In this document: positions 22,382-36,208 of the stretch, one piece after another
Numbering within the stretch: position 1 is the stretch's first letter
Layout of the letters: the number at the start of each line of letters is the position of its first letter
NCBI GenBank assembly: GCA_023374045.1
Contig: CM041780.1
Coordinates: 87,633,627 to 87,697,626 of the forward strand
Reading direction: 5' to 3'
Length of the DNA: 64,000 nucleotides
Origin: Limonium bicolor
Taxonomy: Eukaryota > Streptophyta > Magnoliopsida > Caryophyllales > Plumbaginaceae
Notes under the pieces: generated by a model
What the model saw: only the letters and a program-made list of their open reading frames with translations
The model's database searches: none
What the model was told of the DNA's origin: nothing
Made by a program: the position numbers and the translations under genes

Positions 22382-23124
22382 TGAAATACCCCTAAATTAG
22401 TTTAAATTAATTTAGGGGATTTCTTTTGTTAAACCTTAATTAATATTATTTAATATTAAAGTATTGTATGGAATTATGAATATTAATATTATGTGGAATT
22501 ATGGAAATTAATTTAGGGGATTTCTTCTATTTAACCCTAAAGAATACTATTAAGTATTAAATTATTATATATTATTATATAGTATTATGAATTTAATAAT
22601 AAGATTTATAAGTCAATAAATCTTGGGAAAATTTCTAAACACTCCAAGTATATTATAAAGATTTTAGAAATAATTTGGACATTAATTTGACTCATAAAAG
22701 TCAAAATAAAATTATGGAAACCATAAAGCTTCTTAAGCCTTGCTAGGGTTGACTTTTTGAGAATGGTCAAACCAGCCCAGGAAACCTATACCAATAAAAA
22801 GGTTATGGAAAACCATGAAGATTGATAAAAAGAACGTCAAAAACGGATCATCCTAGCCAAAGTTATAATAAAATGAAGTTTAAAGCCAAAATTTTGAAAA
22901 GATGCTGATGTGGCAAGTCTGCTGACTCACCCACGCGCCTTGGGATACGCGCCCAACACTTAGCCATTTTTATCTCCACGATTTTCGCAACTGATTTCGC
23001 CCTAACTTGTGACATCTATAACTTTCTCATCTTTTGGAATTTTTGAGTGTCGTCTTTTGCATTCTCTTCTCCTACAATTCCTCTTTCCAACCATAAGTCA
23101 TACATAACCTAAATCATTCTACAT

Positions 23125-23560
23125 CGACGGGAAAATCGATCTAAAGTTGCGTCCTTGCGAATTCGTACCCGAGAATTCCAGTTTTTACTAAAATCAGGTA
23201 AACTTCGTCTCGCCATAACTTCTTCGTTTCTCAGCTAAAATTCATGTTCTTTAGCTTGTTTTGAAGATCTCTAATCCCTCTCCAACTTTCATTTTTACAC
23301 CAAGGCTGATTCTCAATAGGGTGAAAGATAAAGGCATCGAAAGTTTGTGCCTCCCCGAGTTCTGGAAACCCAGAAATCCGGAAATTTCAGTTGAACAGAT
23401 AAAACTTCGTCCTATCATATCTTCTTCATCTGTGGGCGAAAGATCTTGTTCTATAGCTCGTTTTAAAGATCTCTGATTCCTCTACAATTCTTATGAAGAA
23501 ACCTCATGCTAGTTCACGATCGTTTGGGAGATAGAAGCGTCTAAAGTTGCCTACCTGAAG
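23125..23560. repeat. ~200-bp tandem repeat in element 3 LTR
   Basis: The order AAAGTTGC, CCAGAATTCC-like, GGTAAACTTCGTC, CTTCTTCGT, GTTCTTTAGCT, TTTGAAGATCTC, CTCCAACTTTC recurs about 200 bp later as AAAGTTTG, CCGGAAATTTC, ATAAAACTTCGTC, CTTCTTCAT, GTTCTATAGCTC, TTTAAAGATCTC, CTACAATTC. A partial third copy begins AAAGTTGCC near 23540. The 3' LTR holds the same array at about 30740-31175. Confidence 0.7.
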
Positions 23561-24498
23561 AGCAAAAAAAATACTAATTTTTCCAGAAAACGAGTTCGAA
23601 TTGCCTTGCCGGCGCATCTCGGTACATTCCGACCAAATTCCTCCGATAATGTCACTCTATATGTCATTTTCGAACTAACCCTCTATCAATTTAACATACA
23701 ACGCACTACATAGAGAGAATTTGTAGAAATTCGAATCAGAAACCAATAAACCCTAACTCGTATAAACCCAGATTCGAAACTACTGATTCGTGCCTTATAA
23801 TTCGTGAATTTGGTACCATTAGAACCGTATTTGAATTTTGAATCCAATGAAACAGGAATCATCGAAAAACGTTCTGTAGATTGCGAGAAATCAACGAAAT
23901 CTCAATCGGTGGCTGTATAGAGTTAAGGGATGAACTCGACTAATCTGGGCCGTCCGATCGTAGTTAGGAGAAACGGACGGCTGAGATTATAACGTGGGTA
24001 ATTAGTAGTATATTAAGTGTTATAAAATCCAGAATAAAACTCTAACTTGTTGTATTTATTTAATGGTCTTCCCTAATGTATTTTGACACGAAATTTTAAC
24101 CATAGATTCCTTATAAAATCTAGTTTATTTTATGTAAATTAATATGGGTTTTGAGTTTTTAAACGCAAAATATAATTTTTGTAAGTTCTGAGTATTTTGG
24201 ATTTATTTAGATAATTACTCAAGATATTTTTATGAAATAAAATTTTATAATATGTCTAAAAATATCATAGTTACAATATATTTAATTGGGAATTTTTGGA
24301 CAAGTGTAAATGGGTTTAAAAATTGTGTTATGAATTTTTCATAAGTTATCTTAAATATATGGTTTTAATGTAACCAAAAATTAAAGTATAGTTGAATAAT
24401 AAACTTATAGGTTGAAAATAAAATAATAAGACTAAACTAATATTTAATACAGAATGTTAATAAATATTTTGGGGTATAAACTTTTAAGTGTAGTAGAA

Positions 24499-24538
<40 letters not shown>

Positions 24539-24540
24539 AA
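24499..24540. repeat. (TA)n microsatellite in element 3 LTR
   Basis: A run of TA dinucleotides with CATATA interruptions. The run in the 3' LTR at about 33597-33625 has a different length. Confidence 0.85.
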
Positions 24541-27032
24541 AATAAAAAGATAGTAACTTAGGTTAAATCAAGGGATTAAATTAATCTACATTTATATTAA
24601 TTATATAAAATTGAAGTTAATATATTAATTGGAACTAAGAAAAATACTTTATTTTATAAAACCATATATTGATATAGATATTGTACAAGTTAATATAAAT
24701 AATTAAATGCAATAAAACTACATAAAGAATGTCTTGAATAAATCCTAATATATATACATAAAAAATAAATAAATAAAGAAATAAAATACCTATAGGAAGT
24801 AAATATGAAGGAAGGAATTAATAAAGTAAAACTAAACTATACAAATACTATTAAAAGATATTAGATGAGGTGGTAGCTAAATTTTGATTATGAAATTAAG
24901 CTTAAAGAGTTACCTTTGAATTTCTAAGATTTATATAACAGTGTTAAAATACATGTATAATATTATTTGTCAATGACCAGTATGTAAATCTATAATTGGG
25001 TTAAGTAAGTAGTAAGTTGAGACTTAGGAAAATATTGTAATTAGATTACATAAAGTGTCACACAAATAGATCTTATTATATAATTAATAATAAAATGAAT
25101 GAAATACTTTACATTTAAATGTTCTTATTATATAAACAATAATAAAATAAATGAGATACTTTTTCAACTAAATGTGAAGAGGATTAATAAGTCTAGATTT
25201 AATCATTTCTTAACATTTATAGTATTGAGTAATAACTTAATATTTTAAGGTAAAATCATTGAAAGGATTATGATATAAAACTATATTAAACTATGATTAG
25301 GGAATTACTCTAAATGATAATCCTTAAGTTTCTTAGAATTAGTTAAGCCATATAACATACATTTATTACCAATATTCAGGGTGTGAGTTTATAAATAAGT
25401 GATGTACTTAATAGTTAAAGATTTATAAAAAGGTTGTAAATATAAAGTAGATAGTTAAAACTTAAACCTTTAATCGGACGGAACTAAGTTACATAAGATA
25501 TTGTATTGATATACTTTACGGTAATGGGAAATATTGATATGTTATTTGAATATAAAATATGAGAATTTTCAGAATAGATGATCTTATTAAATAATTGGCA
25601 TTTCGCTTATGAATGGGGATTTATTCTTAGATAAATTTTACCTTATGTTAAGATATAATTTTATCCTAAAACATAATAAAGGAAAATAATTTGTTACGTT
25701 ACTCCTTTGAAACCTTAGGTTTTGTAAATAATTTAAAACGTATTTAAGACTTAAGTTTATTCAGGTTTAGTATAAAAGGATTATACATAGTCTATGGAGG
25801 GGATGTGTGTAAAAATAAAACATTTAGGAAATTAAATGTAAGCAAGGATACATAAATGGTTATCTTAAAACACCGTATTATATAGTTAATGATAAAGTAA
25901 ATAATATATCTTGTGAATACTAAATGTAAGATTTTGATAAGTCTAAGTTAATAATAATATAGTTATTTCAATATGAGAGGTAATTCAACATCTTGTGACA
26001 AGATTGTTAGACGGTTATAATAGGAAGTCATTCTGAACTAAGGATATGATAATTGAGTTTAGTGGCTCAATTAAGGTATAATAATGTATCTACAACACTA
26101 TGATTTCAATATACAAGATGTAGAACTTAATTAAGTTAAGGGGAAACTTAATCCTGATGGTTTATTTGGTAATATTGATAAAGTACATAATCATTACATT
26201 GAATTAATAGTATAGTATTCTACGACGATAAACCTATTATAGGTCATAAGATGATGTTTATTCTAAAGTAAGAGTAAAAGTATTGAGCTTAAGAATTGTT
26301 ATGAAATTCTAAGATTGATTGAATAACATATAATGCACTTATGTTATAAAGGTCTTTAATGTGAGAATTATGGTTAGGTATGGGTAAAGTGGATAAGAGT
26401 GGAACAATTAACAGGTGTTAATAAAATACATTCCTTGGTCTTACAACCTTGAGTTATACAACATTCTAAGACAAGTCAAAGGTTATACATAACATTTAAG
26501 TGGGGGCTTAAAAGACTATTGGGACTTAGAAATAAGAGTGAGGAGTTTATTAAGCTTAACGTAGGCTACAAGTGATTGATGATAGACTACCTTTAATATT
26601 CTTCATAGTACTGTTGATTGTTTGTGCAAGTTGACTAGAACTGCTACAGTGTTATCCAGGTACGATTTCTCGTACTCAGATACTTTTGCTAATGGGCTTT
26701 ATGGAATGTTTTGGAAAACGCTAACTGAGCTTGAATGGATTTAAAGGGAAACTGTTGTGTGGCTAACTCAGCTTGATGTGACTAACTAAGCCTTGAATGT
26801 GAAACTTACATGGTTTTTTGGTTCCTTCTATTGGTTATTTCATTAGACATTAACTGCCTAGGGTTTACGCTTCTGCACTCTGTAGGACTGAGTGTTTTGG
26901 TATTGCTCTGGCGTAGTTAGTGATCTAATGGAAGTATGGAAAAGGACAATCTTGGTAATTCTCCTTTGACTCTGGATATTGTTTCATCCATGAGCTGAGT
27001 CTTTTGTTTGACGTGCGCGCGTCTTCAATGGT

Positions 27033-27166
27033 AACAGTGAGGGGCTGTGTAGTCCCCTGTCCCAAAAGGGACGTAGTAAACAGTGAGAGGCTGTATATCC
27101 CCTATCCCAAAAGGGACGTAGTAAACAGTGAGGGGCTGTATATCCCCTGTCCTAAAAGGACGTACT
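27033..27166. repeat. 45-bp tandem repeat, three units (5' LTR of element 3)
   Basis: Units begin AACAGTGAGGGG at 27033, 27079 and 27124. Each can form two small hairpins, GGGG...CCCC and GTCCC-AAAA-GGGAC. The 3' LTR has only two units (36122-36208). Confidence 0.88.
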
Positions 27167-27566
27167 TGGCGGTGGGGGCCATCTCTCCCAGTTGAATTTA
27201 TTCCACTCGTGAGTATATTTTGTCTATGGGAAGCAGCTTTCTGAAATGGTGGGGACATAAACTGTCTACCATGGGTTATGGGTATTCATATCATTCATAG
27301 TCCTTTGTGACTACCTGAGTCTTTCTCTTCTTAACCAGAATTGGTTCTAACATCAATAACGGATGCTTACTAACTATATGGTGTGACTTATTAAGTGGTT
27401 GACTTGGTTCTTAAGTTCTTTGTCTCTATCCTTACCTTGTTCTCTCTTTTCTATGATTGAGTGTTTTGAAGTGCCTCCTTTCCCTGTTTTACTTTCAAGA
27501 GTTTGATTTCAAGTTACTGTTTATTTTGAAGAGTTGTATTTTAAATATTGTTTTGGAGAATTGTAT

Positions 27567-27606
27567 CAGTTCCATTCCAGGGAACTGACTCACCCCTCTC
27601 GGGGTG
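27567..27606 (+). other. Twin hairpins near the LTR end, element 3
   Basis: CAGTTCC/GGAACTG is followed by CACCCC-TCTC-GGGGTG, a pyrimidine-rich stretch, and CAGGTAC at 27627-27633. The layout matches elements 1, 2 and 4, but the sequence differs. Confidence 0.65.
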
Positions 27607-27877
27607 GGCTGCTTGGTTTCATCTTGCAGGTACGAAGTTGTTTATACAGGTGGCCACGAAGAGCATTAGTGTTTGGGATGGGAATTAGGTTGTGGAGAGT
27701 TTATGTGTTTTATTACTGTTTTATTTTCGTTAAGTTTTCTTGAGGTTCAGGCCGTGACTGTTGTAATCCTTTGAGTTGTAAATTGGTGAGGTTTGGTGCC
27801 AGGTGTTTGGAACCCGATGGTCTGTACGCCTTTAGTATTTTATTTCCGCTATAAATATGTTAAATAGGGGCGTTACA

Positions 27878-29955
27878 GAAATTGGTATCAGAGCGTAGTT
27901 GCGCTCTGAACCCGAGAAAACAAGCTGAGTGAAATACTTAGAATATAGGTGCACTTAAAACTGGGGAACTGGGGTAGAATTGGGAAGTGAGGACTCCAGT
28001 AAGGCATGACTCCTAACCCTTCTTGGAATTGTGAATGATTCCTTTACACACTTTTCTTTTATGATTGTCTGTTGAGTGTGATGTGTTGTTATACCGTTCC
28101 AACAATAAACTACAGGAATATATATATTATATATAAAATATAAGTTTGGAACATCCTATATTAAGTATGATAAGATTTTGGTTGAGATAAACCAAATATT
28201 AAGCTATTTTCAAAAGCATACTCACGGAGAATACATTGCTAAAAATACAATCCTTTAAAAAGCTAGTACAACAAATTCCTAGAATTTTAAAGAATACTTT
28301 GATGGAAAACAGTATACAATTAGAGCTTTAAATAACTAAGTTAGTATTGATATTATGTGAAAGTACTTCAACTCCTCTAAAGTTTGCAAATAAATCTCAA
28401 GAACTACTAGCCACAATGAACAATTCAAAACTTATATCTTAATATCCAGTATTAAATTCATACATGTAAATGGTTTATTGAGTTAAATCTTTGGTGAAAA
28501 ATACCTATATATATGGAGGAAGAGGATTTAAATTTGGGTACTCCAAGGTACAACATCTACCCTGGTTGAATATAAAAACCATTAAAAGAAGTTACTTAAA
28601 GATTGAGTGAAGAGAAGAGTAATACTAGACTAAATATCATTGATCCTTAAATACTTGGAGTATTGAGCATCTAGTGAAAATTGAGAGTTACTTAAAGATT
28701 GGAAATTCTCATGTTTATTTGGAAGTTTAACATTATACATATATAAAATTTTAGAAGTCACACTAAGAGTGATATTTACAAAAGCCACCATTGTCTAAGA
28801 GAGTACTAAGATTTAATAATCAGAAGAATACTTACATAGAACAAACCTTAAGAAAAATATTTATCAAGAGTGAGTTTTCATTAGACTAATTCATTTGACT
28901 TAAAATTTTATATAGAGTCCCCACCTTAAAAAATATATATAAATTTTAAGATAAAGGAATCAGATTTTGGAGCTACATTATAATTAATAAGAACTTCCTA
29001 AAACTCTGCCTTGTGTGAAATTATGTAAATATATAATAAGTAAATTTTATGAAGTAAATACCTAATGGTTCGTCTAAAATACTATAGTTAATTATAAAAA
29101 CAATTGTAACTTGAAAAGTCACAGAAAATATTTATTTTATAAAGTTTTAACATATGGTTGGCTAATAAATCCTTGAAGATAATTTTGAAAGATTATCTAG
29201 GATTATTAAATGATCTGAAATATTATTTTAAACTACTTAAGTATGTTACACCTGAGTTATAGCTTGTTAATATAATTGATATGGTAAAATGAACATATAA
29301 TGGACATATAATTCGTATCAGTCATAAAATGAATGGATAATAATCATAAGATAAAATTTTATAACCACCAAGAAAATACAAATACATAACAATCAAGAGA
29401 TACAGATATATGTAACGATCATAGATAAAATCAACGGTGCAATAAAATTCACAACAAAGCTGAATAATAAGGTGTTGAATTCTTTGAATGTTGTGTTTGA
29501 AATAAACACCAAGTAATTTAAGAAAACAGAAACTAAATGTTTGGTAGTCTAATATGGTCCATGCATGTTGTTGTGATTGGTTTTTGAAACAACCTTGTTG
29601 GATAATGTATCCTTCTGTGGTTCTCATTAGTAGCGGTACGAGGGCGTACCTTAGCTCTTTTAAGGGGGATATACCGGCATACTCTTTCTTCGTCACCTCA
29701 TCCAGATTATGTCCTGTTGTGTTATTAGCAGAGTGAGAGGTGTATGTATGCATTTTTTTTATATTATGACATAGTATGTGACTTTTGTTTTCATCATGAA
29801 ATGTCTGGGTATATCTTGGTTCGGTTTGATTTTGGTACTCTCGAGTGGAATGTTGAAATGGAAATAAAGGATTGGATTGGTATGGAATTTCATTGGAATT
29901 ATTATTGTCTCAGCACACCCGAAGCGGTGTGAGTGCCTATTAGTTGATTTTTTTT
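27878..29955 (+). other. Element 3 primer site and non-coding internal region
   Basis: The primer site TGGTATCAGAGC at 27883-27894 lies in a hairpin at 27888-27909 with arms TCAGAGCGT and GCGCTCTGA and loop AGTT. The rest is AT-rich. No retroelement protein motif is seen on either strand; the 143-codon minus-strand frame at 29322-29753 resembles nothing I know. Confidence 0.78.
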
Positions 29956-29990
29956 AAACTTCGAGGCAAAGTTTCTTTTAAGGGGATACA
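29956..29990 (+). other. PPT-flanking hairpin and PPT, element 3
   Basis: Arms AAACTTCG and CAAAGTTT (one mismatched pair) flank loop AGG. The PPT TTTTAAGGGGATACA follows, just before TGAAATACCCC. Confidence 0.72.
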
Positions 29991-31627
29991 CTGAAATACC
30001 CCTAAATTAGTTTAAATTAATTTAGGGGATTTCTTTTGTTAAACCTTAATTAATATTATTTAATATTAAAGTATTGTATAGAATTATGAATATTAATATT
30101 ATGTGGAATTATGGAAATTAATTTAGGGGATTTCTTCTATTTAACCCTAAAGAATACTATTAAGTATTAAATTATTATATATTATTATATAGTATTATGA
30201 ATTTAATAATAAGATTTATAAGTCAATAAATCTTGGGAAAATTTCTAAACACTCCAAGTATATTATAAAGATTTTAGAAATAATTTGGACATTAATTTGA
30301 CTCATAAAAGTCAAAATAAAATTATGGAAACCATAAAGCTTCTTAAGCCTTGCTAGGGTTGACTTTTTGAGAATGGTCAAATCAGCCCATGAAACCTATA
30401 CCAATAAAAAGGTTATGGAAAACCATGAAGATTGATAAAAAGAACGTCAAAAACGAATCATCCTAGCCAAAGTTATGATAAAATGAAGTTTAGAGCCAAA
30501 ATTTTGAAAAGATGCTGATGTGGCAAGTCTGCTGACTCACCCGCGCGCCTTGGGATACGCGCCCAACACTTAGCCATTTTTATCTCCACGATTTTCGCAA
30601 CTGATTTCGCCCTAACTTGTGACATCTATAACTTTCTCATCTTTTGGAATTTTTGAGTGCCGTCTTTTGCATTCTCTTCTCCTACAATTCCTCTTTCCAA
30701 CCATAACTCATACACAACCTAAATCATTCTACATCGACGGGAAAATCGATCTAAAGTTGCCTCCTTGCGAATTCGTAACCCAGAATTCCAGTTTTTACTG
30801 AAATCAGGTAAACTTCGTCTCGCTATAACCTCTTCGTTTCTCAGCCAAAATTCATGTTCTTTAGCTTGTTTTGAAGATCTCTAATCCCTCTCCAACTTTC
30901 CCTTTTACACCAAAGGCTGATTCTCAATAGGGTGAAAGATAAAGGCATCGAAAGTTGCCTCCCCGAGTTTTGGAAACCCAGAAATCCGGAAATTTCAGTT
31001 GAACAGGTAAACTTCGTCCTATCATATCTTCTTCATCCGTGGGCAAAAATTCTTGTTCTATAGATCGTTTTAAAGATCTCGGATTCCTCTACAATTCTTA
31101 TGAAGAAACCTCAAGCTAGTTCTCGATCGTTTGGGAGATAGAAGCGTATAAATTTGCCTACCTGAAGAGCAAACAAAAATACTAATTTTTCCAGAAAACG
31201 AGTTCGAATTGCCTTGCCGGCGCATCTCCGGTACGATTCCGACCAAATTCCTCCGATAATGTCACTCTATATGTCATTTTCGAACTAACCCCTCTATCAA
31301 TTTAACATACAACGCACTACATAGAGAGAATTTGTAGAAATTCGAATCAGAAACCAACAAACCCTAACTCGTATAAACCCAGATTCGAAACTACTGATTC
31401 GTGCCTTATAATTCGTGAATTCGGTACCGTTAGAACTGTATTTGAATTTTGAATCCAATGAAACAGGAATCATCGAAAACCGTTCTGTAGATTATGAGAA
31501 ATCAATGAAATCTCAATCAGTGGCTGTATAGAGTTAAGGGATGAACTCGACTAATCTGGGCCGTCCGATCATAGTTAGGAGAAACAGACGGCTGAGATTA
31601 TAACGTGGGTAATTAGTAGTATATTAA

Positions 31628-33102
31628 CGGGTCGTTTGGTACCAAGGAATAGCATTACAATTCTTGGAATTGCAGCTATTCCCATGTTTGGTACAGAGAA
31701 AACCAATTCCAGGAATTGTGCTTATTCCAACCTGTTGGTAATTCACTGGGAATAGTATTCCCTGCTGAAACGCTGGGAATTGTTATTCCAAGCGAGTCAC
31801 CAGATTATCAAAAACTCAATAACATTAAAATATATGTAGATATTCAATTACAGTCTTTATTTATTATTCTACATTAGTATTTTAGTTACAATTAATTTAT
31901 AATATACATAAATAATAATTTAAAAATAATTTTATTTTTATATTTAAAAAATAAAGAACTAAACTATTTCATTATGAGCAAATATATTATATTTTATATA
32001 TATTAGTATTTAATATAAAAAATCAAATATATTAATACTTAAAATAAGGTTATTTTAATTTTAAATGGAATAAATAATACCAGTGAAATAAAAAAAACAA
32101 TTCTTACCGTTAATAAAATAATTGACTATAAGCGAATTATATGTGTATAGCTATCAACAACTATTTTATTTTTATTTTAAATGTACATGTTTAGTTTAAA
32201 CTATATATTCTATTAAATGAAATATTACTTAATGTAATTCAAAAGCGTAAATTTAAATTTAATACTTGATATGTCAAGAAATGAAAAATAAAGTATATTA
32301 GCATATAAAACTGTTCTTTAATTTTAACCACATTATATAATCTATAATAATTTGATATATAGTTAAAACCTAATAGTTTGTACACATAGTTTTATAATTA
32401 ATCCTTACTTAACAAGTTCAATACTTATAATTAATCATTGTGAAATATAATACAAATATTTTGTACTATAATAATTTAATATAATTAAAAGTTTACATTG
32501 TAATTTAATTAGTTTGTTCTTTTCCTTGTAAAATATTTTATTAAACTTTAATAATTAGCATTAGTTTTAAAAGACTATTTATCTGCATCTAAATAATTAG
32601 TATAATATTCAAATTATATTAATCACATTCATATTACATTCTAGTATAATGTTTCTTTTTATGTTCTATATACTCAATAATTACAAGTTTATATTCATAG
32701 TATCAATTTAATATTATCCAAAAAAATTAAATAGTAAAACTTTTTTTTAAAAGAAATACTTGATTGAACTATTTTTTATTCTTATAATTATGAAAATTAA
32801 ACTTCATTAATTATTCTATAATATATATATTTATTATATTTTTTAAAGTTAATATATATAATTAAAATTTATAGTTTATCGTACAACAAATATAATATGA
32901 TGTGTTACTTATCAATGATAGATTTGTAACTGCATACTTTATTCCAAGTTTATTCCTGTCATTATTCTACCAACCAAACAAAAGAAACATCAAATTCCAA
33001 GTATTCACATCATAACAACCAAATGAGGTCATATTCTATTCTTAGAATTCCATTCCAGTAATCTTATGCTAGGAATTGACATTCCAATAACCAAACGACC
33101 CG
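31628..33102. mobile_element. PIF/Harbinger-like non-autonomous element, 1475 bp
   Basis: Termini CGGGTCGTTTGGT and ACCAAACGACCCG form a 13-bp perfect terminal inverted repeat, flanked by TAA on both sides (31625-31627 and 33103-33105). The 5' LTR of element 3 preserves the empty site (TATTAAGTG with a single TAA). TIR type and 3-bp TAA duplication fit PIF/Harbinger. The interior is very AT-rich and non-coding. GGAATTG/CAATTCC motifs recur near both ends. Confidence 0.9.
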
Positions 33103-36100
33103 TAAGTGTTATAAATTCCAGAATAAAACTCTAACTTGTTGTATTTATTTTATGGTCTTCCCTAATGTATTTTGACACGAAATTTTAACCATAGATTCCT
33201 TATAAAATCTAGTTTATTTTTATGTAAATTAATATGGGTTTTGAGTTTTTAAACGCAAAATATAATTTTTGTAAGTTCTGAGTATTTTGGATTTATTTAG
33301 ATAATTACTCAAGATATTTTTATGAAATAAAAATTTTATAATATGTCTAAAATATCATAGTTACTATATATTTAATTTGGGAATTTTTGGACAAGTGTAA
33401 ATGGGTTTAAAAATTGTGTTTATGAATTTTTCATAAGTTATCTTATAATATATGGTTTTTAATGTAACCAAAAATTAAAGTATAGTTGAATAATAAACTT
33501 TATAGGTTGAAAATAAAATAATAAGACTAAACTAATATTTAATACAGAATGTTAATAAATATTTTTGGGTATAAACTTTTAAGTGTAGTAGAAATTATAT
33601 ATATATATATATTATACATATATATAAAAGAAATAAGATAGTAACTTAGGTTAAATCAAGGGATTAAATTAATCTACATTTATATTAATTATATAAAATT
33701 GAAGTTAATATACTTAATTGGAACTAAGAAAAATACTTTATTTTATAAACCATATATTGGATATAGATATGTGTACAAGTTAATATAAATAATTAAATGC
33801 AATAAAACTACATAAAGAATGTCTTGAATAAATCCTAATATATACATAAAAAATAAATAAATAAAAGAAATAAAATACCTTATAGGAAGTAGAATATGAA
33901 GGAATTAATAAGTTAAACTAAACATATACTAATAATTAAAAGATATTATATGAGGTGGTACTAAATTTTGATTATGAAATTAAGCTTAAAGAGTTACCTT
34001 TGAATTTCTAAGATTTATATAAACAGTGTTAAAATACATGTATAATATTATTTGTCAATGACCAGTATGTAAATCTATAATTGGGTTAAGTAAGTAGTAA
34101 GTTGAGACATAGGAAAATATTGTAATTAGATTACATAAAGTGTCACACAAATAGATCTTATTATATAATAATAATAAAATGAATGAAATACTTTTACATT
34201 TAAATGTTCTTATTATATAAACAATAATAAAATAAATGAGATACTTTTTCAACTAAATGTGAAGAGGATTAATAAGTCTAGATTTAATCATTTCTTAACA
34301 TTTATAGTATTGAGTAATAACTTAATATTTTAAGGTAAAATCATTAAAAGGATTATGATATAAAACTATATTAAACTATGATTAGGGAATTACTAAATGA
34401 TAATCCTTAAGTTTCTTAGAATTAGTTAAGCCATATAACATACATTTATTACCAATATTCAGGGTGTGAGTTTATAAATAAGTGATGTACATAATAGTTA
34501 AAGATTTATAAAAAGGTTTGTAAATATAAAGTAGATAGTTAAAACTTAAACCTTTAATCGGACGGAACTAAGTTACATAAGATATTGTATTGATATACTT
34601 TACGGTAATGGGAAATATTGATATGTTATTTGAATATGAAATATGAGAATTTTCAGAATAGATGATCTTATTAAATAATTGGCAATTTCACTTATGAATG
34701 GGGATTTAATTCTTAGATAAATTTTACCTTATGTTAAGATATAATGTTTATCCTAAAACATAATAAAGGAAAATAATTTGTTACGTTACTCCTTTGAAAC
34801 CTTAGGTTTTGTAAATAATTTAAAACATATTTAAGACTTAAGTTTATTCAGGTTTAGTATAAAAGGATTATACATAGTCTATGGAGGGGATGTGTGTAAA
34901 AATAAAACATTTAGGAAATTACATGTAAGCAAGGATACATAAATGGTTATCTTAAAACACCGTATTATATAGTTAATGATAAAGTAAATAATATATCTTG
35001 TGAATACTAAATGTAAGAGTTCGATAAGTCTAAGTTAATAATAATATAGTTATTTCAATATGAGAGGTAATTCAACATCTTGTGACAAGATTGTTAGACG
35101 GTTATAATAGGAAGTCATTCTGAACTAAGGATATGATAATTGAGTTTAGTGGCTCAATTAAGGTATAATAATGTATCTACAACACTATGATTTCAATATA
35201 CAAGATGTAGAACTTAATTAAGTTAAGGGGAAACTTAATCCTGATGGTTTATTTGGTAATATTGATAAAGTACATAATCATTACATTGTGAATTAATAGT
35301 ATAGTATTCTACGATAAACCTTATAGGTCATAAGATGATGTTTATTCTAAAGTAAGAGTAAAAGTATTGAGCTTAAGAATTGTTATTGAAATTCTAAGAT
35401 TGATTGAATAACATATAATGCACTTATGTTATAAAGGTCTTTAATGTGAGAATTATGGTTAGGTATGGGTAAAGTGGATAAGAGTGGAACAATTAACAGG
35501 TGTTAATAAAATACATTCCTTGGTCTTACAACCTTGAGTTATACAACATTCTAAGACAAGTCAAAGGTTATACATAACATTTAAGTGGGGGCTTAAAAGA
35601 CAATTGGGACTTAGAAATAAGAGTGAGGAGTTTATTTAAGCTTAACGTAGGCTACAAGTGATTGATGATAGACTGCCTTTAATATTCTTCAGAGTACTGT
35701 TGATTGTTTGCGCAAGTTGACTAGAACTGCTACAGTGTTATCCAGGTACGATTTCTCGTACTCAGATACTTTTGCTAATGGGCTTTATGGAATGTTTTGG
35801 AAAACACTAACTGAGCTTGAATGGATTTAAAAGGGAAACTGTTGTGTGGCTAACTCAGCTTAATGTGACTAACTGAGCCTTGAATGTGAAACTTACATGG
35901 TTTTTGGTTCCTTCTATTGGGTTATTTCATTAGACATTAACTGCCTAGGGTTTACGCTTCTGCACTCTGTAGGACTGAGTGTTTTGGTATTGCTCTGGCG
36001 TAGTTAGTGATCTAATGGAAGTATGGAAAAGGACAATCTTGGTAATTCTTCCTTTGATTCTGGATATTGTTTCATCCATGAGCTGAGTCTTTTGTTGTGA

Positions 36101-36121
36101 CGTGCGCGCGTCTTCAATGGT

Positions 36122-36208
36122 AACAGTGAGGGGCTGTATATCCCCTGTCCCAAAAGGGACGTAGTAAACAGTGAGGGGATGTATATCCCCTGTCCTAAAA
36201 GGACGTAC
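36122..36208. repeat. 45-bp tandem repeat, two units (3' LTR of element 3)
   Basis: Same unit as at 27033-27166 with one unit fewer, so the array gained or lost a unit after insertion. Confidence 0.85.

Larger units (their letters stand above)
22382..27877 (+). repeat. Element 3 5' LTR
   Basis: It contains a ~200-bp internal tandem repeat (23125-23560), a TA microsatellite (24499-24530), a 45-bp tandem repeat (27033-27166) and twin hairpins near its end (27567-27606). Between about 24000 and 26900 it is AT-rich, with no gene seen. Confidence 0.88.

Noticed and set aside
29322..29753. 143-codon minus-strand frame in element 3
   Set aside because: AT-rich DNA, a hydrophobic/Tyr-rich peptide without a domain, antisense to the element. 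Probably chance.
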